Below, in pieces: positions 38,420-45,647 of a stretch of 64,000 nt of DNA. Source of the stretch: Pseudomonas wuhanensis. Lineage in GTDB: Bacteria > Pseudomonadota > Gammaproteobacteria > Pseudomonadales > Pseudomonadaceae. The translations under genes were made by a program, and so were the position numbers. The notes under the pieces were generated by a model, which had not been told where the DNA came from, searched no databases, and saw only the letters and a list, made by a program, of their open reading frames with translations. Every line of letters starts with the position of its first letter. Position 1 is the first letter of the stretch. The stretch covers positions 3,162,001 through 3,226,000 of the forward strand of contig NZ_CP117430.1 of the NCBI RefSeq assembly GCF_030687395.1, given 5' to 3'.

Positions 38420-39337
38420 GTGAAAATTCGACGTTTGCTATTGATTGCCCCGACCGAAATGATCCGCACCCCGGCGTTCGAACGGGCTCGGGCTGTGGCC
38501 TGCGCCACCGGTTCAATGCTGCACATTGTCGCTTTCGATCATGTTCAGGCGTTGGCGGTGGCGGGGCTGTTTGACCACGACGCGATGGCCCAGGCGCGGG
38601 AAGGTTACTTGCAGGTGCATCGCCACTGGCTGGAGCAGCAAGCCCGGTTTCAACGATGCGAAGGCGTGCAGGTGAGCACTGAGGTGGTGTGGGCCAGACC
38701 GACCCTGGCGCATCTGCTGGAGTACGTGAATGATTTCCATGCGGACCTGGTGATCAAGGACACCCACCGCGTATCGGCGCTCGATCGCGCCTTCCATCGG
38801 CCCCTGGACTGGCAGTTGCTGCGCGACTGTCCGGCGCCCTTGCACCTGGTCATCGATGCCACAAATCCCAAGCCGTTGAGCATACTCGCGACCATCGATT
38901 TGTCTCATCTGGAGGAGCTGACCCAAGGGCTCAATGACCGGATTCTCGACCTGGCCTCGAGCCTGGCCGAACCTTGTGGCGCCACCTTGCACCTGCTCAA
39001 TGTCAGCGGCTGGTCGGAGCTGGGGGAGGCTGAAGTGAACATACCGACGGCGACACTGGATGGCAGTTTGAGAGACGCGGTCAGCGATGCTCAGCTGGAG
39101 GCTTTCGAGGCGCTTGCCGAACGCTACGGAATCGAGAAACAACAGCGCCATCTGCTGCCCGGCACTCCCGCCGAGGTGATTACCCGTTTCGCACAACAAC
39201 GTGCCTTCGACATGGTGGTGCTGGGAACGACCTACCATCGCGGGATCGATCTATTCATCGGCAGTACGGCAGAAAGTGTGTTGAACCGGTCACCCTGCAG
39301 CCTGACGATCGTCAAGCCATTGCCCCGGCTCGACTGA
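38420..39337 (+). CDS. Double-domain universal stress protein
   Basis: 305 residues from a GTG at 38420, giving MKIRRLLLIAPTEM, which aligns with the paralogues. GAGG at 38407-38410 is 9 nt upstream. An ATG at 38405 would add five residues but has no site. The second fold ends FDMVVLGTTYHRGIDLFIGSTAESVLNRSPCSLTIV. The distance to the ANR box also matches the paralogues better with the GTG start. Confidence 0.88.
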   Translation: MKIRRLLLIAPTEMIRTPAFERARAVACATGSMLHIVAFDHVQALAVAGLFDHDAMAQAREGYLQVHRHWLEQQARFQRCEGVQVSTEVVWARPTLAHLLEYVNDFHADLVIKDTHRVSALDRAFHRPLDWQLLRDCPAPLHLVIDATNPKPLSILATIDLSHLEELTQGLNDRILDLASSLAEPCGATLHLLNVSGWSELGEAEVNIPTATLDGSLRDAVSDAQLEAFEALAERYGIEKQQRHLLPGTPAEVITRFAQQRAFDMVVLGTTYHRGIDLFIGSTAESVLNRSPCSLTIVKPLPRLD

Positions 39338-39361
39338 AAATATGACCCCGTGTGGCCTCGG

Positions 39362-39375
39362 TTGATAAAAATCAA
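39362..39375. promoter_or_regulatory. Perfect ANR/FNR box upstream of the metallo-beta-lactamase gene
   Basis: TTGATAAAAATCAA, 10 of 10 fixed positions, ending 59 bp before the ATG at 39435. Confidence 0.82.
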
Positions 39376-39434
39376 CTGCCCATGGGTGTATAGGCGCGAT
39401 CAATAGCGCTCCATGAGTGCGCAAGGAAACGGCC

Positions 39435-40802
39435 ATGCGAATGACATTTCTCGGTGCTGCGGGCACGGTTACGGGCAGCAAGTACCTGCTGGAACATCGC
39501 GACCAGCATGTGCTGATCGATTGCGGCCTGTTCCAGGGCTATAAACAACTGCGCTTGCACAACTGGGACCCGTTCCAGCTGCCGGTTCGCGACCTCGAAG
39601 CCATTGTGCTGACCCACGCTCATCTGGACCACAGCGGCTACCTGCCGGTGTTGGTGCGCAACGGTTATCGCGGCCCGGTGTATGCCACGCCAGCCACCTG
39701 TGAACTGGTGAAAATCCTGCTGCGCGACAGCGGCCGCTTGCAGGAAGAAGAGGCCGAATTCGCCAATCGCCATGGCTTTTCCAAACACTCTCCGGCCTTG
39801 CCGCTGTACACCGAGCAAGACGCTGAGCGGGCATTGAAATTACTGCGGCCGGTGCAGTTGCACCACCGGGTCGATATCGTTCCGGGGATGAGCATTCTGT
39901 TGCGCGGTGCCGGGCATATTCTGGGCGCAGCGACGGTGGAAGTCGTTGCCGATGGCGTCACGCTTGTGTTCTCCGGGGATCTGGGGCGGCCGAACGATCC
40001 GTTGATGTTTGCCCCGGAGACGATCGAGCAGGCCGATTATCTGCTGGTGGAGTCGACTTACGGTGACCGTCGGCATCCCGACGAATCCCCGGAGGATCAA
40101 CTGGCCGAAGTCATCACCCGTACCGCGCTGCGCCATGGCATCACACTGGTACCATCGTTCGCGGTCGGTCGCGCGCAGTTGCTGATGTACCACCTGTATC
40201 GCTTGCAACAGAAACATGCGATTCCCGACCTGCCGATCTACCTCAACAGCCCCATGGCCACCGACGTCACGCGTTTGTATCAGCGCTTTCGCAGTGAGCA
40301 CCGGTTATCCCTGGAAGAGTGCGAAGGCATGTGCCATGTCACGCGTTTTGTGCGCTCCACCCGAGATTCCATCGAGCTGGACCAGCAGCGCACACCGGCG
40401 GTGATCATCGCCGCCAGCGGCATGGCCACGGGCGGGCGGGTGCTGCACCACCTCAAGGCGCTGGCGCCCAACCCGATCAATACGCTGCTGGTGCCGGGTT
40501 TTCAGGCGGGCGGCACCCGCGGCGCACAGATCATCGCAGGCGTTCCATCAGTACGTATCCACGGTAAAGACGTGCCGATCCGCGCCGAAGTGGTGCCGAT
40601 GCAAACCCTGTCCGCCCACGCCGATGCCGATGAAATCATGGCGTGGTTGCGCGGCTTCAAGCGGCCACCGAAACACACCTATGTGGTGCACGGCGAACCC
40701 AACGCTTCGGATGTATTGCGCCGGCGCATCAGCCTGGAGCTAGGCTGGTCGGTCTCGGTGCCGGAGTACCATGACAGCGTGGAGCTGACGGGTTCTCTTT
40801 AG
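39435..40802 (+). CDS. Metallo-beta-lactamase/beta-CASP RNA-processing exonuclease-like protein
   Basis: 455 residues from the ATG at 39435 (AAGGAAAC upstream). The metal site HAHLDH is at residues 61-66, followed by HILGAATVEV and VFSGDLGRPNDPLM. The beta-CASP insert carries ASGMATGGRVLHHLK, and a C-terminal Zn-dependent RNase motif TLSAHADADEIMAWL follows. It is related to CPSF-type RNases. It lies inside the usp cluster behind a perfect ANR box, so it may remodel RNA under low oxygen (inference). Confidence 0.9.
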   Translation: MRMTFLGAAGTVTGSKYLLEHRDQHVLIDCGLFQGYKQLRLHNWDPFQLPVRDLEAIVLTHAHLDHSGYLPVLVRNGYRGPVYATPATCELVKILLRDSGRLQEEEAEFANRHGFSKHSPALPLYTEQDAERALKLLRPVQLHHRVDIVPGMSILLRGAGHILGAATVEVVADGVTLVFSGDLGRPNDPLMFAPETIEQADYLLVESTYGDRRHPDESPEDQLAEVITRTALRHGITLVPSFAVGRAQLLMYHLYRLQQKHAIPDLPIYLNSPMATDVTRLYQRFRSEHRLSLEECEGMCHVTRFVRSTRDSIELDQQRTPAVIIAASGMATGGRVLHHLKALAPNPINTLLVPGFQAGGTRGAQIIAGVPSVRIHGKDVPIRAEVVPMQTLSAHADADEIMAWLRGFKRPPKHTYVVHGEPNASDVLRRRISLELGWSVSVPEYHDSVELTGSL

Positions 40803-40845
40803 TAAGGCAGGCCATTTGTTGCGTTACCTGCAAAATGGTGAATGA

Positions 40846-41112
40846 TCGGAGGAGCTGCGCCAACCACTTCATCAGGCGGTTGTCACTCTTGCTGACCGCT
40901 ATGGCGTGCCGCCGGAACGCCGGCAGTTCATCGACCTGCCAGCTCCGGTGCTGAGTGAGTTTATCGAGGAGTATCTGGTCGATGTGGTTGTGATGGGTAC
41001 CGTGCACCGGGTGTGGTTCGACCGCTTGATGGGCAGCAACACGGAACGGGCACTGTACTCGGTGCCGGGAAGCATTCTGGCGATCAAGCAGCCGGGGGAG
41101 CTCGTCAGGTGA
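40846..41112 (+). pseudogene. C-terminal fragment of a universal stress protein
   Basis: From 40849 the frame reads EELRQPLHQAVVTLADRYGVPPER and on through VVVMGTVHRVWFDRLMGSNTERALYSVPGSILAIKQPG. It aligns with the last ~85 residues of the Usp encoded at 37394-38299. An in-frame TGA at 40843 blocks any upstream extension, and the first ~215 residues are missing. An ATG at 40906 could give a short peptide but lacks a ribosome site. Decayed paralogue. Confidence 0.8.
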
Positions 41113-41197
41113 TGAGTACGATCGCCCCTTTTACCTGACCGGTCCTCAGGCTTGCCAACGCCTGATTGGCATCGTCCAGGGCGAAACGGGTGACACA
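41105..41197 (-). pseudogene. C-terminal stub of a zinc-type alcohol dehydrogenase
   Basis: Reading left from 41194: VTRFALDDANQALASLRTG, then QVKGAIVLIT and a stop at 41105-41107. This is the typical ending of AdhP-like medium-chain alcohol dehydrogenases. A TAA in frame at 41198-41200 cuts it off, and the rest of the gene is absent. It overlaps the end of the Usp fragment. Confidence 0.6.
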
Positions 41198-41335
41198 TTA
41201 GGCGCTATGACGCCAGTTTTGAGCCCGCGCTATCGACACTGCAGTGCATTGCAGACATTGACAGAGATGATGCGAGGCGGGGAGTTGGAAAACCGACGCT
41301 TCTGTTGCACTGAATGATCAACGTTTCAGGTCGGA

Positions 41336-41983
41336 TCAGGCGATGAGTATGTGGTTTTCCACATGCATCACCCCCGGGACCGCCCAAGCCGCATGTTCAG
41401 CAGCCTTCCTCTCTCGCCACAGATGAACGCAGCCTTCGAGTTTTACCGTCGTTCCCTCCACCGTAACGCGGATGTGGCTGGTATCCAGCTCTGCATTTCG
41501 CGCCATCGCATTTTCTATGCGGCGTTTGATATCTTCCAGACTGACCTTGGGTTTGACGATCAACAGATTGTTGATGCCGACGACCCCTGCCAGCTTACAC
41601 ATAGCCCTTTCAGCGTCTTCTTTCTGATATTGCCACTCCACTTCACCTTCAAGCGTGACCCATCCTTGCTGTACCTTGACCTGTATCTGGTCTTCTGGAA
41701 TGTCGGCATTCCAGCGGATGATGTCCAGGCAGCGGGACGCTATGACGTCATCTGCGACATCAGCATCGCCTGGTATCCGGACTTCGATTTCTTCGGCAAC
41801 AGCATGTACGCCTTTAACGCGCTTTACCGCGCGTTCGGCAGCGATTTTTTCAGCGTAGGTCCGGACATGTCCGGTGAGGCTGACAACCCCATTTTCTACA
41901 GCGACACCTATAGCCGCAGCATCAATGTGGGGTTGAAACTCAAGCTCATCGAGAATATCTCGGCGCAACTTTAAATCGTTCAT
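41336..41983 (-). CDS. Triple BON-domain protein (paralogue of 29443-30090)
   Basis: 215 residues from the ATG at 41981-41983. The three-BON layout matches the first copy, with GVVSLTGHVRTY, GWVTLEGEVEWQYQ and TVKLEGCVHLWRER. Identity is high across the whole length, so it is a duplication. I found no ANR box upstream. It sits among decayed genes but its own frame is intact. Confidence 0.88.
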   Translation of the reverse strand: MNDLKLRRDILDELEFQPHIDAAAIGVAVENGVVSLTGHVRTYAEKIAAERAVKRVKGVHAVAEEIEVRIPGDADVADDVIASRCLDIIRWNADIPEDQIQVKVQQGWVTLEGEVEWQYQKEDAERAMCKLAGVVGINNLLIVKPKVSLEDIKRRIENAMARNAELDTSHIRVTVEGTTVKLEGCVHLWRERKAAEHAAWAVPGVMHVENHILIA

Positions 41984-42159
41984 GATGATCCTCACTCATA
42001 GGGCTGACGTTCAAGGCCAGAAAATCAGCCAGTTATGCCAATTCAACCGGTATCCCAAAGTAAAAAGCTGAGTTTTGTCATGGTTTGACTCGAAAGATTA
42101 GCTCAGAGCTGGCTTCATCGATTTGGTTCGGTCAGGCTGTGGGCAGCGAGCGTCATGCC

Positions 42160-42309
42160 TCATTCTTCGTTTGTGGGTTCGACCACCACCTTGACTCGGC
42201 TGGCCGGGGTCGAGATTACGGCGGCATTGGCCAGATTGGCGGTTTCGTCCAGTTTGATGCCCAGATACTGCAGGCCCGCACACATCCGGAAGCGAATTGC
42301 CGCGTCCGA
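42160..42309 (-). pseudogene. C-terminal stub of acetate kinase
   Basis: Reading left from 42309: SDAAIRFRMCAGLQYLGIKL, then DETANLANAAVISTPASRV, KVVVEPTNEE and a stop at 42160-42162. This is the conserved end of AckA, about 49 residues of a ~400-residue enzyme. Immediately upstream (42309-42390) another frame reads GPVVLTSRA, which may be the end of a phosphate acetyltransferase-like gene. The rest of both genes is gone. Confidence 0.7.
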
Positions 42310-42644
42310 TAGTAGTGATGGACGATCTGCGCGGCGTTGGCAAAAGACGTGATGGCGCGGCTGGTCAGGACAACCGGGCCCATCCTGAAATACTTTGTTA
42401 CGCGTAATGTATATTATGTTAAATCATGTGTCTGTGCGGAACTTTCTATGCTTGTGCTTGAGGTCACGCGCCACCACTTTCCGATTTTTGCAGACGTTCA
42501 GGCTCTTCTCGTTGGACGTCCTTCCTGACTTCGGTCCCTGATGTATGCATGAAAGTTTTGCTCCGTCTGTACAAGAACTCCAGACGGATATACAGATATC
42601 GCCTTTGAGGCGTTCAAGCACGCCTCATCGATAAAGACGAGCGT
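42310..42644. other. Gap of 335 bp between the ackA stub and the 772-residue gene
   Basis: It holds a possible fragment of a phosphate acetyltransferase-like gene on the minus strand (PVVLTSRA near 42375) and one copy of the 28-bp direct repeat at 42418-42445. A 7-bp hairpin (GAGGCGT/ACGCCTC) at 42607-42626 lies just after the stop of the minus-strand gene. It is more AT-rich than the neighbouring genes. No intact gene is seen. Confidence 0.5.
42418..42445. repeat. Left copy of an imperfect 28-bp direct repeat flanking the accessory module
   Basis: GTTAAATcATGTGTCTG followed by three variable bases and GGAACTTT. It matches 45347-45374 at 24 of 28 positions in the same orientation. The sequence outside the 28 bp does not match. 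The two copies bracket the tRNA-like gene and the 772-residue gene. Confidence 0.6.
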
Positions 42645-44963
42645 TTAACTAATGCCATTCGTTTGCGGCGGTAACAACCAATGTCGTTCGGTGGTCCATC
42701 CGAGAAAAACCTGAGCCCCCTCACTTTTCTGGCGGTTCAGGGTCAACGGGAGCCCGGAAGCTGCCACACGCAACCCCATAATTGCCGGTAGAAATCTCTC
42801 CCGGAATGCATTGGGTTGAGCCGCGAAATGAGCTTCGATGCTATCGATTGCGCAATGCCTCTCGGCGTCATCCTGCAAGGATAAATAAAACACCATCTGG
42901 CGCCAGGCATAAGCGGTATTTTTGAGCATCACCAAGCTTGAGTGATAGAACTTGATTTTCATCTGCTGCCGCATGCATATCCATTGGAAGCACTCCTGAG
43001 CAAGTGCACCCAAGCGATGATGTAGCAGCGCTTTCAAACCGAGATCACCAAATAGAAGCGAAAGGTTTTGCGTCGTCAAAATCTGTTGTTGCTCGATGAT
43101 CCTGCCGTTGGTTGCTGAATGCCACCCACCCAAGGGTGCATTAGCCCGCTGTGCGCACAGGTTCCCCAATGCATCACTGGTATCCAAGTCACGCTGGAAA
43201 TAGTTTCTGCTCTTTGATTTCGGCTTATCGGGAAGGATCGCCAGTTGGTTCGTGTCGATGTCGTAATAATGGGCGTAAAGGGTGCCATCTATCAACGAGG
43301 CTGCTCGCCTGGCTGCTTCCACGAATTTATTCGAAAAGGTTCCCATGAAAATGTCCGCCGCGACCTCCTCCACAAAAGGAAGATCCAGCTTCGCCGTGAC
43401 AGCAAGCGAACCAAACTCCTGAAGTAGCTTGTTCGGAAGGATTGCCTGGGGGAAAGCAGCGAGGGTTGTTGCCGAGGATTCGATCAAGGCTTGTCTGGCT
43501 CCCTCAACGGCGACAGTGTGTGCCTCTCGTTCACCTTCAACGGCCGCCACCCAAGGCAACTCACTGATTTTGACTTGGCTCTGTAGGTTGAGCAGCAGCA
43601 ATGAACGGCGTCGCCGAAAAGCACGATACGTTGCGATAGACAACGTGCGCAGTGTCGTATCGCGAAATCCAGCACTGCAGATTTCGGCCGTCATCGCTGG
43701 CAGTACTCGCGCCACGGTATCCCCAGATGTGATCAATCCCTTGTCAATCAACTGACTGATGGTTCCCTTTCGACAGCGCTCGAGGCGTCGGCTAACTGCT
43801 GGTGGAATGGCGACACCTGTTTTCAGCGAATATGCCTTCGCCTCCTCACTGGTAATCGGTTCCAACAGGGACGAAAAATCAGAGATGCCTTCCGAGCTCG
43901 TATAGCTGGTCAGACGCTCAGAAACCGCCTTGGCGATCAGATGATGCTCGGGCGCGGCCACCTGATGGCGCTGTATGGCTCGGCTCTGTAGATGATCTTC
44001 GGATTCGGGATGACCATGTTTGCACACGAAATCATTGACGATCCGCCGAATACGTCCGACTTGACGCCCTGTCAGCGAGGCTGGGTCACGGGAGCAGAGC
44101 CTTAGCAACGCGTACAACTCCCCTACCCGGCCCCTGAAAGGTTCAACGTTGAGGAGGTCATTGCTACCGGTGGCATCGAACTTACTACTTAGCGCATTCG
44201 CCTGCTCAAGCCAGCCTTCAGGATATTGCCGACAAGGCCAATCATCCTGGTACGTTAAGAGGAAGAGCGAGATAGCTGCATCGTAGAAAGGCAACCGAGT
44301 CACGACCACATGTTTTAGCACCGCCAGACGCTGCTGCGCAGGGAGTTTTGAAAGCAGCTTTTTGATATCGCCGACATCGAAGATCTGCACTTCCACCGCC
44401 GCGAGCGGTAGTCCGTCAGAAGCCATTGGAAAGAAACGCAGTTGCTCAAAAAAAGGGGCGATCGACTCAATCAATCTGCGTGCGTCCTCCGTGCGCTGCT
44501 GTCCCAACAGCCAAGCCACGTACAGTAGCGCTGCCTCTTCTGGTACATCGATCCGATAGTCGCTGTTCACCAGTTGCTTTTGCAGTGCTTCGATCCCCTC
44601 ATCCGTAAGGTGCCAGGTGTTGAGATCAAGTCGTTGAAAACCAGGGCGGATGCCTGGGATTGAGGCGGCCAGCCGCCGCTCGTACTCGGTCAGTGCACCA
44701 CCGGCCAGATACTGTCCAGTGGCAAAACCACCCGTGACCACCTCCAGTGTGACCCATTCAGGCACATCCACGAGTGGTATACGCGAGCCATACAGCGCGG
44801 TGCCCTGCACCATGTGTTCGACCACCTGCTGCCAGCGCTCAATCCGTTCGCGCGCTTTCTCAGTGTCTAGACCCGATGCGGTCAATGCTCGAGATAACTG
44901 AAAGACCGCATAACCGGCGTTTATGCCGGCCATAGCATCCGATTCCCTATCGTGCCTGGACAT
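42645..44963 (-). CDS. Large protein of unknown function, cotranscribed with a tRNA-like gene
   Basis: 772 residues with no family I recognise. No signal peptide or membrane span is evident; it is mostly helical, with Leu/Ala-rich stretches. An N-terminal block (MAGINAGYAVFQLSRALTAS, then VTLEVVTGGFATGQYLAGG) looks like a defined domain. A central basic run (YRAFRRRRSLLLLNLQSQ) follows, and the C-terminal half has many Gln, Cys and His (QECFQWICMRQQMKIKFYHSS). AAGGACAT lies directly before the ATG. The start is only 25 bp from the 3' end of a tRNA-Lys-like gene on the same strand, so the tRNA would sit in its leader. A cytoplasmic RNA-related role is a guess. Confidence 0.8.
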   Translation of the reverse strand: MSRHDRESDAMAGINAGYAVFQLSRALTASGLDTEKARERIERWQQVVEHMVQGTALYGSRIPLVDVPEWVTLEVVTGGFATGQYLAGGALTEYERRLAASIPGIRPGFQRLDLNTWHLTDEGIEALQKQLVNSDYRIDVPEEAALLYVAWLLGQQRTEDARRLIESIAPFFEQLRFFPMASDGLPLAAVEVQIFDVGDIKKLLSKLPAQQRLAVLKHVVVTRLPFYDAAISLFLLTYQDDWPCRQYPEGWLEQANALSSKFDATGSNDLLNVEPFRGRVGELYALLRLCSRDPASLTGRQVGRIRRIVNDFVCKHGHPESEDHLQSRAIQRHQVAAPEHHLIAKAVSERLTSYTSSEGISDFSSLLEPITSEEAKAYSLKTGVAIPPAVSRRLERCRKGTISQLIDKGLITSGDTVARVLPAMTAEICSAGFRDTTLRTLSIATYRAFRRRRSLLLLNLQSQVKISELPWVAAVEGEREAHTVAVEGARQALIESSATTLAAFPQAILPNKLLQEFGSLAVTAKLDLPFVEEVAADIFMGTFSNKFVEAARRAASLIDGTLYAHYYDIDTNQLAILPDKPKSKSRNYFQRDLDTSDALGNLCAQRANAPLGGWHSATNGRIIEQQQILTTQNLSLLFGDLGLKALLHHRLGALAQECFQWICMRQQMKIKFYHSSLVMLKNTAYAWRQMVFYLSLQDDAERHCAIDSIEAHFAAQPNAFRERFLPAIMGLRVAASGLPLTLNRQKSEGAQVFLGWTTERHWLLPPQTNGIS

Positions 44964-44988
44964 ATGTCCTTCTGACCCTGCGATGTAG

Positions 44989-45063
44989 TGGGGCCGGGGG
45001 CTGGATTCGAACCAGCGCCCACCCGGTTAAGAGCCGAGTGTTCTACCGCTGAACTACCCCGGA
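44989..45063 (-). tRNA. tRNA-Lys(CUU)-like gene, atypical
   Basis: 75 nt including an encoded CCA end. Arms seen: D stem GTTC/GAAC with a 7-nt loop, anticodon stem CTCGG/CCGGG with loop CTCTTAA (anticodon CTT, lysine), 5-nt variable loop, and T stem GCTGG/CCAGC with loop TTCGAAT. Oddities: the first acceptor pair is T-C, the discriminator is C instead of A, and the acceptor has only six pairs. It may be a divergent tRNA or a tRNA mimic rather than a housekeeping tRNA. Confidence 0.75.
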
Positions 45064-45173
45064 ACAGAGCGCACATTGTCTACTCGCAACGAACGAATGT
45101 GAAGATTGAAAACGTTGCCGCTCGTGACGCATATAGAGATTACTCCCGCTCGAAAATATTGGTGTAACTTCCT

Positions 45174-45183
45174 CCCCCCCCCC
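45174..45183. repeat. Homopolymer of ten C
   Basis: Ten consecutive C (G on the transcribed strand of the tRNA/772-residue unit), about 110 bp upstream of the tRNA-like gene. Such tracts slip during replication and could vary expression, or may be an assembly-length uncertainty. Confidence 0.7.
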
Positions 45184-45346
45184 GCTGCAATGCCAGAGGC
45201 ACTGGATTTGCGCAGATAACCACTGTTTGCACCGCTGCGGTCTGAACAGTCGGTCATGAACAAGTTTTGGAGAGCATGCGCTTTGTCTTTCTAATCCAAG
45301 CCCTTATTTCAAAAGGACTTATTGGAGCCATGGACATCTGACATAA

Positions 45347-45374
45347 GTTAAATAATGTGTCTGGATGGAACTTT
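45347..45374. repeat. Right copy of the imperfect 28-bp direct repeat
   Basis: GTTAAATaATGTGTCTG followed by three variable bases and GGAACTTT; see the copy at 42418-42445. The centre-to-centre distance is about 2.93 kb. Confidence 0.6.
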
Positions 45375-45647
45375 GCCATAAGCCATCTCCTACACAGCGC
45401 TCCGAACTAAATCTGTGGTTTTTTGCGAAGTAAAGATTGGAAATCGAGACCCTGTCCTATAAATGAATAATTAGTTCGCGTATCTCAGCCACCAGAAACA
45501 ATGCTCTTGTCCAGCTTGGAGGGAGACTGTCTGTGTGTCTTTTCCTGTGTTTGTGCCAATTAGAACCATACCCACCACTCAACATAACCCTCAACGCCAC
45601 CTTTAAATGGCAGAATCGCCTTAACTTGATCGTTTTTGGAGACCACC

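Larger units (their letters stand above)
45064..45647. other. Gap of 580 bp between the tRNA-like gene and the ABC exporter
   Basis: No credible gene. It must hold the promoter for the minus-strand tRNA/772-residue unit and for the plus-strand exporter. It contains a run of ten C at 45174-45183 and the right copy of the 28-bp direct repeat at 45347-45374. I found no -24/-12 sigma-54 promoter in either orientation. Confidence 0.5.

Noticed and set aside
45064..45647. Sigma-54 promoter for the tRNA/772-residue unit, as in Rtc operons
   Set aside because: No TGGCAC-n5-TTGC pattern with correct spacing on either strand; TGGCATTGCA near 45190 has wrong spacing.
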